Assembly: GCA_026936335.1 (NCBI GenBank)
Contig: JAPMXV010000021.1
Location: forward strand, 62,001 to 126,000
DNA from: Mantamonas sphyraenae
Lineage: Eukaryota > CRuMs > Mantamonadidae
DNA: 64,000 nt
Reading direction: 5' to 3'
Shown here in pieces: positions 48,492 through 58,600 of this stretch. Numbering within the stretch: the first letter of the stretch is position 1; each line of letters begins with the position of its first letter. A program made the translations under genes and the position numbers. The notes beneath the pieces are model-generated. The model searched no databases and was not told the origin of the DNA. It was given only the letters and a program-made list of their open reading frames with translations.

Positions 48492-51400
48492 ATGAGCTCC
48501 AGCGCCAGCGCTCCCCGCATTGCAAGCGTGGTGCTGCACAACTTCAAGTGCTATCACGGCACACATACAGTGGAGCTTCCAGCCAGCGGGATTCACATGA
48601 TTGCAGGTGAGTGAGGCGGAAGCGGGTTAGCTTGAATTTTCAGGCAGGAGTTCCTGACAAGGCTGGGCGGATGGCCAGGAGCAAACGGTTCTGGCAAATC
48701 AGTGATCTTGGATGCACTCTGTTTGTGCATGGGCCACGCATTGGGCGACTTGCGGGTGCAGAGTGCGGCTGATCTCGTGTACAAGGGTCAGGATGGGTCG
48801 GCAAAGACAGGGTGGGTGAGGATGCAGGTGGAGGAGCCCAGTACCAACGTGACGGCCAAAGTTTACGGTGGAGAGCAGTGCACCGTGGTGTACTTTGTCA
48901 ATGGACGCAAAAAGACACGCAAGGAGGTGCGACGTGTTCTGAGCGAGGAGATAGGTCTGATCTGCGCAAACGGCCAGCATGTGCTGGCACAGGGCAAGGT
49001 GGCAGATGTGATACTGCAATCACCAAAAGAGTTGGGATCCTCACTTGCAGTCGCGTGCGGCGCGTCTGCATTGCAGGAGGCAGTCGAGACGACGCGTACG
49101 TCCATGAGGGCAAGCGAGTCACACCTGCAGATGTCGGAAGAGGCTTTGGCACAGGTGGAGGCGCTTGTGATGCAGGACAGTGAGATTCTGGAGCTGATGG
49201 ACTCACACGCAGCATTGGAGGAGGACATGAGGCAAACCAAGCATGAATGGGAAGAGAAACGGCAAGGGTGTATTGCACGACGCATCAAGTGGCTGCAAGG
49301 ATGTGGAGATGAGGCAAAGGCAAGGCTTGAACGGTGTGAGAGCGATCTGGGACGGCTTCATGAAGAAGAGGAAAAGCTGAAGGATGAGAACGACGACGTG
49401 GAACAACTGATGGAGGAAGCACAGGAGAGGCTGGATGACGTTTTGGATGTGATGATGGATGTGCAGTGCAAGTACGATGAGATCAGGCGCTTTGTGGAGG
49501 ACCAGGAAGAGCGAGGGAAGCGGATGGAGGAATTGGGTGAAGAGCTTGCCGTGTGCGCAGCTCAGCTGGCGCCGGAACGGACAGAGGACAAATGGATGGA
49601 GCAAGTGGACCCAGCCTACCTGCAAGCAGTTGTAAGAGGGGACACTGACGGTCTGGATTCGATCAGGAAGGAGCTGCAGGACCTGGAGGGAAGGTTGTTC
49701 GGCAGCCAATGTCAAGTGGAGGTGCACACATCCTTGATGAAGCAGCGTGTGATCGTGCAACAGAGGCAACAGCAGCTCCAGGAAGCAAGAACTCGGTTTC
49801 ACAGGTCACAGGAACAAGTCGACAGGGTAGAGCGAGATCTGAGAGCCGGAGAGCAAGACGAGGCCGAGCCCGATTGGATGAGCTGGCCTGGGGTCATGGG
49901 AAAGTGCCAAACGCTCGTTGATGTGGATTTGGAGGTTGACCAAGACACAATGTGGGCTCTGGATGAGGTGCTGCAAGCATCTGGGGATACGGTGGTGGTT
50001 GAGAGCGAGCGACTTGCGGCCAGAGTACTGGACGAGGTAGACGAGGTTCGGCTGTGGGTGTACAACCGCCTGCATGACACAGCAGGGAGCAAACGGGTGG
50101 ACGCATGCACAAAGGCACTGGGGAGCAAAGGCGTGGTTGCGGTGGCGGATCTGTTGGACGGCGACAAAGGAATCGTGTTTGCGATGGCAGGGCGGATGAT
50201 GCTCGCTCCGAGCGATGAACTGGCTGCTCAGGTGAGCCTTGAGTACGGGTTGACGTGCATGGCCGTGTCTTCGCGCAACAGGCACACACCCGGGACGGTG
50301 AGTGGTGGGAGGCGGCGGGATGGACAGGGTGGACATGGAGGATGGGTGTCTGCAGCGTGGAAACGCAGACGCGCATCCATGTCACAGGAGAGATTGATGG
50401 ATGAGAGACGTGCATGCGAGTCTGTGGTGGATGGTGCAGAAGGGGCCGTGGAGGAAGCACAGGAGAAGGAGCGGGCCTTGTCCAGTCAGCTGGAGGAGAT
50501 GAGGAAGCATGCAGCTGTGAGACGCCATGCAGACGGGTTGAGAGCGCAATTGACATGGTTGGTTCGCATGGAGGAGAGCAAGGCCCAGGAGGATGTGCGA
50601 CGGGAACTGATGGTGCTGGCAGCTCGATGCGGGAAGCACAGTGAGGCGTTGAAGGAGACAAACAGACGGATGGAGACGCTGCTGGAGGAGCAACAGTGTC
50701 TTCTCAAGGCACAAGGGAAGATGGAGTCTATGACGAAGAGCATGGAAGAAACACGGAAAGAGATGGCGGTGTGCAGAGTTCAAGTGGCGGACGCGACCGA
50801 GCGCAAACATGAGGCAGAGGCCAGAGGCAGAGCAGTGCGAAGTTCGCTTCATCATGTGCGTGTGCAGTTGGATGATGTTGCTCGGAAGAAGCGCAAGGCT
50901 AAGGCGGAGGTTGTGCAGGCAGAGACCGACCTGTTGACATGGGAAGCTGAGTTGCGCGCAGAGGAGATTCTTCAGGATGTCATGGAGACAGAGGGAGATT
51001 CAGATATTGAGGCGGTAGACGAGGAATTCGAGAGCAGGGTGGCGGAAGTCAAGGCAGAGTTGGAGCGAGTGAGCAAGGCTGTGGCTACGCGAGGAGGCGG
51101 TGTGGAGCGGAGTGCGGCGTTGGAGCGGCGGCAAAAAGCACGGTGGATGGCATCACGGGTGGAGAGTGTACAAGAAGCACTGAAGCGCAGCAAAGAGGCT
51201 CTGGAGGCGGTAGAGAAGATGGCTGGGGAGGTGTACAAGTCTGGGGCAGCCGAGATGGCAAGCGCCATGGCGTCGCTGTTGGATCGGTACAACGTGTTGC
51301 AGGAGCATGATGTACGTGTGGCGTGGTCGCTGACGGGATCAGAAGAGACGTTGGCTTGGGTGGATCTTGGTCACAAGCGTGGGGTCGAGTCTCTGAGTGG

Positions 51401-51614
51401 TGGGGAGCGGTCGCTGTTGGGGTTGCTGTGGCATTTGGGGCTGAACAAGGTGGCTGGGAAGCAGCTGCTGCTTCTGGACGAGGTGGATGCTGCTCTGGAC
51501 GGGGACAAGGCGGTGACCATGGCGCGCATTGTGCAAGGTGAGTGTGGCCAAGGGCAGACGGTGGTGGTGTCGCATCGGCAATCGGTGCACGGCCTGCTGC
51601 AACACAACGCATGA
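48492..51614 (+). CDS. Divergent short SMC-family ATPase
   Basis: Exons 48492-48606 and 48679-51614 encode 1,016 residues. Walker A is split by the intron and restored as AGANGSGKS (~38-46). Q-loop HVLAQGKV, signature LSGGERSLLGL, Walker B LLLLDEVDAALD and the H-loop VVVSHRQ are all present. A hinge lies at ~445-570 (KCQTLVDVDLEVDQDT to the GTVSGG that follows the hinge in condensin and cohesin SMCs). Coiled-coil arms are shorter than in SMC1-4, which are ~1,200 residues. It lacks the usual SMC tail after the H-loop. I cannot place it in SMC1-6 with confidence. The stop TGA (51612-51614) overlaps the next ATG. Confidence 0.85.
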
Positions 51615-52357
51615 GTGCCTGGGGCAAGCGGGCGCAGGTGGGCGGTTCCAAGAACAGAGCCCTGCAGGAGGAGGAGGAGAACAGCGAGGAGCAGCTGACG
51701 GACAGGGACCGGGACGCTCGGTTGGCGGCGCGTCTGCAAAGCGTGCAGGTGAAGGAACAGGGAGAGGATTCCGGCGCAAGCAACACATCCAGCTCCCTAG
51801 AGGTGGGGGAAGCGTCTGTGAGCAGCTCCGTGGACGAGGGTGGCGAGGAGGAGTGGGAGGAGGCGGAGGAGGGAGACGAGGAAGACGACGAGGTGGAAGT
51901 GGACACAGCGGTTCTATTCAAGCGGATGGTGGTGTGCAGTGGTTGCAACAAGTGTGAACAGTATGAGGCCAGTGGGGGAGGGGGAGGAGGTGGAGGTGGA
52001 GGTGGAGGTGGAGGAGGAGGCAGAGGCCGCAAACGCGGCAAGCGCAGGCGGCGTGGGCGAGGCGGACGATCGGGAAAGGACGACGTGGGCAAGGACAACG
52101 GCAAGGACAAAGGAAAAGGGAAAGCAGACGAAGCAGAGGGGGAAGAGGAGGAGGAAGAGGAGGAAGAGGAGGACGTGGCGTGGGAGGGTGGAAGCTTGCC
52201 AAAAGGAGGGCGAGGAGGCAACCAGGTGCCGATGTGTGCATCATGTGGCTGCTCCATGGTGCTGCACATGGGCTCCCTGGTGTATGGGGAAGAGGAAGGA
52301 GACTTGGACAGGGAAGACTTTCCGGACGACTTTGACGATGAATGGGAGGACGAGTGA
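51611..52357 (+). CDS. Acidic Gly-rich protein with two Cys clusters
   Basis: 248 residues if ATG 51611 is the start. That ATG overlaps the SMC stop as ATGA. The protein has an acidic first third, then MVVCSGCNKCEQYEAS, a run of about 16 Gly, a basic GRKRGKRRRRGRGG stretch, another long Glu run, and VPMCASCGCSMVLHMGSLVYG near the C terminus. The paired CxxCxxC and CxxCxC could bind one zinc ion. No family is recognised. The frame is open upstream to 51542, inside SMC coding sequence. Confidence 0.55.
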   Translation: MSAWGKRAQVGGSKNRALQEEEENSEEQLTDRDRDARLAARLQSVQVKEQGEDSGASNTSSSLEVGEASVSSSVDEGGEEEWEEAEEGDEEDDEVEVDTAVLFKRMVVCSGCNKCEQYEASGGGGGGGGGGGGGGGGRGRKRGKRRRRGRGGRSGKDDVGKDNGKDKGKGKADEAEGEEEEEEEEEEDVAWEGGSLPKGGRGGNQVPMCASCGCSMVLHMGSLVYGEEEGDLDREDFPDDFDDEWEDE

Positions 52358-52407
52358 GGAACAATGGACAAACAAGAGTTCAGTGTATATTCAGTACTAC
52401 TGTAGTC

Positions 52408-53565
52408 TCATTCAGCAGGGATTCCGAGGAGGACCTTGAAGTAGAGAACGAGGACGCCGAGGAGGGCAGAGCCAATTGCGTGGAGAGTGGCCCATGTGGC
52501 GTCGATGACGCCCAAGGAAAAGCAAGGGGACTTTGGGTAGACCTGGAGGTGTACATGGAGGGGATGAATGTCGTCATAGGTGTGCCCTGCGTTTGCAGCA
52601 ATGGCCTCGCGCATCTTGTCGTAGAGGGAAGCAAACGCAGCGCTGCACATTGCTGTGGGGACAAGGAGGGCCAGGAGAGACAACAGGCCAATGATGATGG
52701 TGAGGACAGTGAGAGCACTTGCCTCTTCCTCGTAGATGCCCGTAAAGAGGGCGCCCGTGGTAGTGAGCACAGTTTGGCCGCTGACAAAGACAACCACCAC
52801 AGCACAAAAGGGAACTGCCCGTGCGGTGGTAGCTTTGAAGCATGCGAGGCGCTCGTTGTACTTGTGGAGCAGCTGCATGGATGCGTCGACGCTGGGGTTC
52901 TCGCGAAGGGTGTCGAGCGTGTCCTGGAGCTTGGCCAGGGTGGAACGCATGGCGAGGGCCATGCCGAGGACAAATGTGCCAAAGAAGTAAGTGCTGGATT
53001 GGTGGGCCTCGACAAAGACGTCCAAGGGCACGCTGGAGAAGGGGATGGCGCTGGCGTCGAGAACGGAGAAAATCACGACGTAGAGCAGCCACACAAAGGT
53101 ACCAATCCAGGAAACGAAGCGTATGCGATGCAACAGAGTCTCGTCCGATTCTGCGTAGCTCCGAACGACACCCAAGCTCTCGGGAGAGCGGAAAAAATGG
53201 AAAAGTGTCAACGGGGAAGCTACAACCTGAACCTGCACCCATGCCTCTGAGAGGAGGATGGTGACGAGCGAGTAGCCGTTGTCGTTGAGAAGAGCAGACC
53301 AGAGGCAAAGCACAGTGGCGAGAATGGGGAAGATCCAATCGAGAATGGGGTGGGTTCGGGCCAGAGAAGGAATCCAGTGGCACCACGTGGCGCGCATTGG
53401 CAAAATGCCAAAGAAGACGCCAAACACGAGGGTAGGTGGAGACATGGCAAGTGCGAGGGATTCGTTGTGACGAAGAGTGGCATCGTGGCGTCGAGCTTGC
53501 TCCTCGTCATCGAGCATGGGCTCGTAGTCACCGCTGACCTTGGTGTGCTGCAGGTTGCCCGACAT
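52408..53565 (-). CDS. Eight-segment membrane protein, unrecognised
   Basis: 385 residues from ATG 53563-53565; upstream in-frame sequence reads through a GT-rich leader and was left out. The N terminus is soluble and acidic (GDYEPMLDDEEQARR). About eight hydrophobic segments follow, ending with WATLHAIGSALLGVLVLYFKVLLG at the C terminus. A long cytosolic-type loop with LAKLQDTLDTLRENPSVDAS lies between TM5 and TM6. This layout (cytosolic N terminus, 7-8 TM, short tail) is reminiscent of gustatory-receptor-like proteins, but I see no diagnostic motif. It converges on the acidic protein (50-bp gap) and is divergent from the RING ligase (124 bp). Confidence 0.65.
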   Translation of the reverse strand: MSGNLQHTKVSGDYEPMLDDEEQARRHDATLRHNESLALAMSPPTLVFGVFFGILPMRATWCHWIPSLARTHPILDWIFPILATVLCLWSALLNDNGYSLVTILLSEAWVQVQVVASPLTLFHFFRSPESLGVVRSYAESDETLLHRIRFVSWIGTFVWLLYVVIFSVLDASAIPFSSVPLDVFVEAHQSSTYFFGTFVLGMALAMRSTLAKLQDTLDTLRENPSVDASMQLLHKYNERLACFKATTARAVPFCAVVVVFVSGQTVLTTTGALFTGIYEEEASALTVLTIIIGLLSLLALLVPTAMCSAAFASLYDKMREAIAANAGHTYDDIHPLHVHLQVYPKSPCFSLGVIDATWATLHAIGSALLGVLVLYFKVLLGIPAE

Positions 53566-53689
53566 GGGGAGAAAGATGTGTTGGGTGGATTGGAGTGCGT
53601 GTGTGGTTAGTAGAGTGGAATGCTTGGGGGTGAGGGGTGAGGGGTGAGTGTGAGTGAGTGTGAGTGAGGGAATTGCCCCATGGCAGACA

Positions 53690-55631
53690 ATGGGAAACGC
53701 GTTCAAGAAGGAGGGTGGCCCAGAAGAGCAATTCCTGGAGCCGACGGGGTTGTATCCGTCGTGTGCATGGCCACAAAAGACAGTAAGCAAGATGATACGG
53801 AGTGGCAAGGTGGCACCACGGTATCCGGGGCTGGACGACAAGGAAACGGAAGATCTGGAAGAATGTGCTATCTGCATGCTGGTAGGTGGACACATGACAT
53901 GAGTGCATGCGCTGCACACGCAGTGTTGGCCATGGACGATGGTGAAAGGAAACCTCGCACACGCTCACACGCCAAGGCGACGACGCAGTGGTACCAAGGC
54001 GGCTTGAATCGGGCCAAGTGTTGCAAAGGCTCCATCTGTACAGAGTGCTATCTGCAAGTGTGTCCGCCCAGCGGCATGTCATCGTGTCCGTACTGCAACG
54101 CATCGCCCTTCAAAGTGCAATATCGGGGTGCACGGAGCGAGGCGGAACTGGCGGAGGAGGCCGCGGTGGGTTTTTCCCCGTGTCTGGTGCGGTGTGCAGT
54201 GTGTGGTGGGTTAGGCAAAGGCACTGACACGGGCAACGACGCCGGGAATGGGTGCGATGGCACGTGCACATATATACAGGAACAACGCCGTGTGGAGGAG
54301 CTGCAAATGAAGGCGGAAATCGAGCAGCGGGAACGGGAGCTGGTGAGTGAAGTGCAGAAATCGCAAGATTTTCGAGCAGGAAAAGGCTGACACAAGGCCA
54401 ACAAAAAAAAAACGCACAGAAACGGCAACAGGAGCTGGAGGAGTTGCGGAAGAGCAACCCAAATGCACAGTTGGAAATGGATCCGGAGTACAAACGGATA
54501 TTGGAGCGGCAGGAAGCGGCGGCGGCAGAGACGGCACGACGAAGGGAGGAGCGGCGGCAGAGGCGAGCAGCGCGTGAGGGCCGCAAGAGCAAGAGCAGCA
54601 GTAGAAGACATGGAGGGGCAGGAGGAGGAGGAGGAGGGACACGGTACATGACAGAGGAAGCGCAATGGCAGGCAGAAGAGGAAGCGTACCAACAAGAGCT
54701 TCTGGAACAGCAGATGATCGAAATGTACTACGCGGAAGAGAAGCGGAAGCGGGAAGAGGCGGCACGGAGACAGGCAGAAAGGCAACGAAGGAGCAGACAG
54801 ACACAGGAGGAACAGAGCACAAGTCGACTGTTTGAAGAGTTCCAACGGGAATTGCTTGGGGAGCAAGGGAAAGCGGGAGGAAGAGAACGGGCACGAGGGA
54901 GCAGCAGGGACACACAGGCGACGGGAGATGGGATGCGTGTTGGACGTGCTTCCAGTGTGGCACAGGTGGATGCATTGCCAGACGAGTTGAATGAGGATCA
55001 GTTGAAGCAGTTGCAGGGACAGATGAGCGCAGGGGATTTTGAAACGCTGATGATGAACCATGCGATTGCCATGTCGCTCAAGGCAGAGAAGCAGGGGAGA
55101 AACAAGGAGGGTGGTGGTGGTGGAGGAGGAGGAGGAGGAGGAGGAACACGTGTGTTGAGACCCGGAGAGGAGATGGAGAGTGGGTTGACAACCAGCGGAG
55201 GAGGATTCCAAGCTAATGGGAACGGGAATGGGAATGGGAACAGTCTGGTGGGATTGAGTGGGGAGATGGCAAGCACATATAGCGACCCAGGACGTGAACG
55301 CAAGGTTTTGGGGCTGCCAACGACCCCGATGCCCACATTGCCACTGACGACGACGACGACGACGACGACGACATCGACGACAACCACCACCACTACAACA
55401 AGCACCACGGCCACCACAATGATGGATGGGAACCCCGCAGGTGGACCAGGACGAGGAGATGAGGAAGGGGAAGAGCAGGAGGAGGAGGAGGAGGAGGAGG
55501 AAGACGAGGAGGAAGACGAACAGTTGCAGCTGGCGTTGCAGATGAGTCTGGGCAGCGTGGATGCATCCATGGCCACAGAGCAAAGTGTGCACACTGAGGA
55601 AGAGAAGGAGGGAGAGCAGAATGAATCGTGA
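53690..55631 (+). CDS. DA2/Sip5-like RING E3 ligase with UIMs
   Basis: Exons 53690-53881, 53989-54342 and 54420-55631 encode 585 residues. The N terminus MGNAFKK is a likely myristoylation signal; plant DA2 also begins MGN. PTGLYPSCAW and GKVAPRYPGLDD follow the family pattern. The RING is split by intron 1; the join ECAICML-WYQGGLNRAKCC restores the conserved CxxC(L/F)YYPxxLNRxxCC core, continued by SICTECYLQV and CPYCNASPFKVQYRG. After a Gln/Arg-rich coiled coil come FETLMMNHAIAMSLKAEK and, near the C terminus, the canonical UIM DEQLQLALQMSL. In plants DA2 limits organ growth by ubiquitinating DA1; yeast Sip5 links to Snf1. Low-complexity Gly, Thr (GAC repeats) and Glu runs fill the rest. 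Confidence 0.83.
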
Positions 55632-55671
55632 TGGTTGCACAGCCCCGACCCAGCACAACGAAAAGCAAGCG

Positions 55672-58600
55672 ATGAGCGAAGACAAATTGGCTCGACGGGA
55701 ACAGCGATCGGTAGCCAGTGCACGGCTGTCGTTGGCGCTGAGCTACCTGGCGAGCAACAAACATGAGGCATGCGAACAATTGCTTGTGGAGGCACAGGCC
55801 TTGTGTCAGGAGGGCGAGGTGTTGTTGCCACGGGTGCAACTGGCCCTTGCAAGGGTGTACACAGCCACCCAACGATGGGATGAGGCCCATCAGGCTCTGC
55901 AGGGCAGCGTGGCCCAGTTTGCACTGGCCTTGTCGTCCACACCATCGTCGTCGCCAGCAGCAGAAGAAGAGGGCGGCGGACAACATCAGGAATCGTCGGC
56001 CGGGGTGAGCGAAGCGACGGGAGACACACAAGTGTGGCTGGAGTACGCCACAGCGTTGTTGATGCACGCACAGAGCATGCAGGCGCAGCAACAGCGACGA
56101 CGCAGCGCGTACGAGGAGCAGGTGGAAGCCATGGTGGCAGCACGGCTTGCAGGTGAGGCCGGCGAGGAGCCGGAGCCGCTGGCCGCCGCTGACGAGATGG
56201 CGGGAGAGCAATCCGAGGCGCTGGAGGCAGTGCAGCTGGCATGCAACATTGTGGAAACACACCAACTGATGGAATCCGGGAGCGCAGAGGCAGTGCGAGT
56301 GTACACAGAGAGCAAACACATGGAGGGCCGTCTGGCGCTGGCGGGAAACCAGGTGGAGGTGGCTCGCACGGCGTTGGAAGTGGCCCTGCTGCACTGTGAG
56401 CAACACATGGGTGCCACACACCCGCTGACAGCACGCGTGTGCACAGAGTTGGCCCATCTGTACGAGGCATTGGACGACCACGCCTCGGAGAAGCTGTACA
56501 AACAAGCGCTGGGTCTGTTGGAGGCGGCCCACGGCGCGCAATCCCCCGCCCTTGCCACCGAGCTGGCCCGGCTGGCTTCCCTGTACGAGGAACAAACCCT
56601 GCACGCCAAGGCCATTCCTATCTACAAACGAGCTCTGGATATCCGCATGCAGAACGGCCGTGCGCCGCTGGAGCTGGCACGAGCGGCCCAGGACTGCGCC
56701 GCGGCGTATCGAGAGGCTGGCGACAAAGACACGGCCGTGGCCCAGCTGGAATTGGGCGTGGCTGCATTGCAACGACATGGCAAGGCTCGCACCTGGGCAG
56801 CACGAGACATTTTACACGACCTGGCTCAATTGTACCGTGCCCAGGACAACCTTGGCGACGCACAGGGCCTGTTTTTTGTGAGTTGCCGTTGAAGGGCCGC
56901 GCCAAGCCGCAAAAGACATTCCCTTTTCCACAGACACACGCACACGCACACACACCCACACACACACTGACACCGGCAATGCCCCATCCATGTCCACACA
57001 GACGGTGATGCAATTGGATGCAGCACGATACGGGCGGCACAGTGGACAGGAGATGCATACGGCAGGAGAGCTGGCCGAGGTGTTGACGGCGCTGGAGGAG
57101 TACGAGCAAGCGGAGCCGCTGCTGGTGGACGTGCTGTCGTACCAGGAGACACGACTGGACAGCAATCACATGCAGGTGGCGGAGCTGTGTGTGCATCTGG
57201 CGGTGTGCAAGCAGGGATTGGGACGTATGGAGGAGGCGCAGGCGCTGTTTGACAGGGCGATCGCCGCTCAGGCGAGCCACAGCGACGGCCACCGGCTGCC
57301 TGTGGAGATGGCACACACGCTGCGGCTGTGTGCACGTCTTTTTGTGGCCATGGGACAGGCGGAGGCCGGGTGTGAGGTGATGGAACGTGCGGTGGCCGTG
57401 CACGTGTCCCACTACGCCGACACGCACCCGACGCTGGTGGAGCTGTACACAGAGTTGGGTGACATGCACGCGCAGGCGGGACAGTACCCACGTGTGGAGG
57501 AGTGTCTCACGCGTGCGGTCGAGTGTCTCATGCGACAGCATGGGACGTCACACACCAAGGTGGCACGCGGCTTGCACAGGCTAGCCGCGTTCCTCAACGC
57601 ACAGGCACGGTACGAAGAGGCGCGTGCGCCACTGTTTCGCTGCTTGGACATCCTTGAAACAGCCATGGGCACGGATCATCCCGCGTGTCTGGAGACGCTG
57701 CTGGCGCTGGCACGCAACTACGAAGGCGTGGCACGGTACCACAAGGCACACGCGTACCGTCAGCGCGCCTTTGAGCTGCAGCAACGCTCGCTGGGCAGCC
57801 ACAACGCACTGTTGGCGCAGCCCATGTGTCTGTTGGCCCTGTCGCATCTGCGTGTGCGTCACGTGCGCGATGCCGCCGCCTCGCTGGAGCAGGCGCTGCG
57901 GTTGGCGTTGCCCACACTTGATCAGACGCAAACCGACGCCGCGCAGGCGTTGATGGAAGAGTTGAAGGCGTGCGACACAAGTGTCCATGTTGTCAGTGGT
58001 GGCGACACGGGTGGATACTACACGGACGAGACGAGGACGCTGCATGCTCTTGCGTTGCGCGTGGTTCAAACCCTGTTTCTTGTGGGTCACAGCACGCTGG
58101 CAGGTGTGCTCAAGGCCACTGGAGACATGTACCAGGAGATGGGCGATGGCACACAGGCACGATCGGCCTACGAAGGGGCACTGCGCATCATGAGCAAGAG
58201 CCGCGGTGACAACCACCCATCGCTGATTGCACTGTTGAACGACCTGGCTGCCCTGCACCAAAGCCAGGGCCAGCTGGCACAGGCACAACCGTACTACACT
58301 CGTGCGGTGGATGTGGCCCTGGCCGCATTCGGCACGCAACATCCACTCACCGCAGCCCAGCAGCACAACCTCGCCGTCGTCATGGCCATGCGTCACCAAT
58401 ACCACCAAGCAGAACGGCTGTTTGACGCGGCCCTGGATGCACTGCGTGTGTACTCTGAGCGTGCGGCGGCATCGGCGGCTGGAGCACGATCCTCGACATC
58501 CGCCTCCGCCTCGACAGCCGCGTACAAGGCACACGAGCAGCAGGGGCAGGCGGCGATGGGAGTGGGAGAGGACATCATGGGCCAGGCGAGCGAGACCATG

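Noticed and set aside
51611-51614. Bacterial operon or contamination, suggested by the ATGA overlap
   Set aside because: The SMC gene has a spliceosomal intron through its Walker A motif, and all neighbours are eukaryotic.
53882-53923. A ~38-nt intron in the RING ligase ending at 53923
   Set aside because: It would insert ~22 extra residues into the RING and is far shorter than other introns. The 107-nt intron ending at 53988 restores the conserved family sequence in phase.
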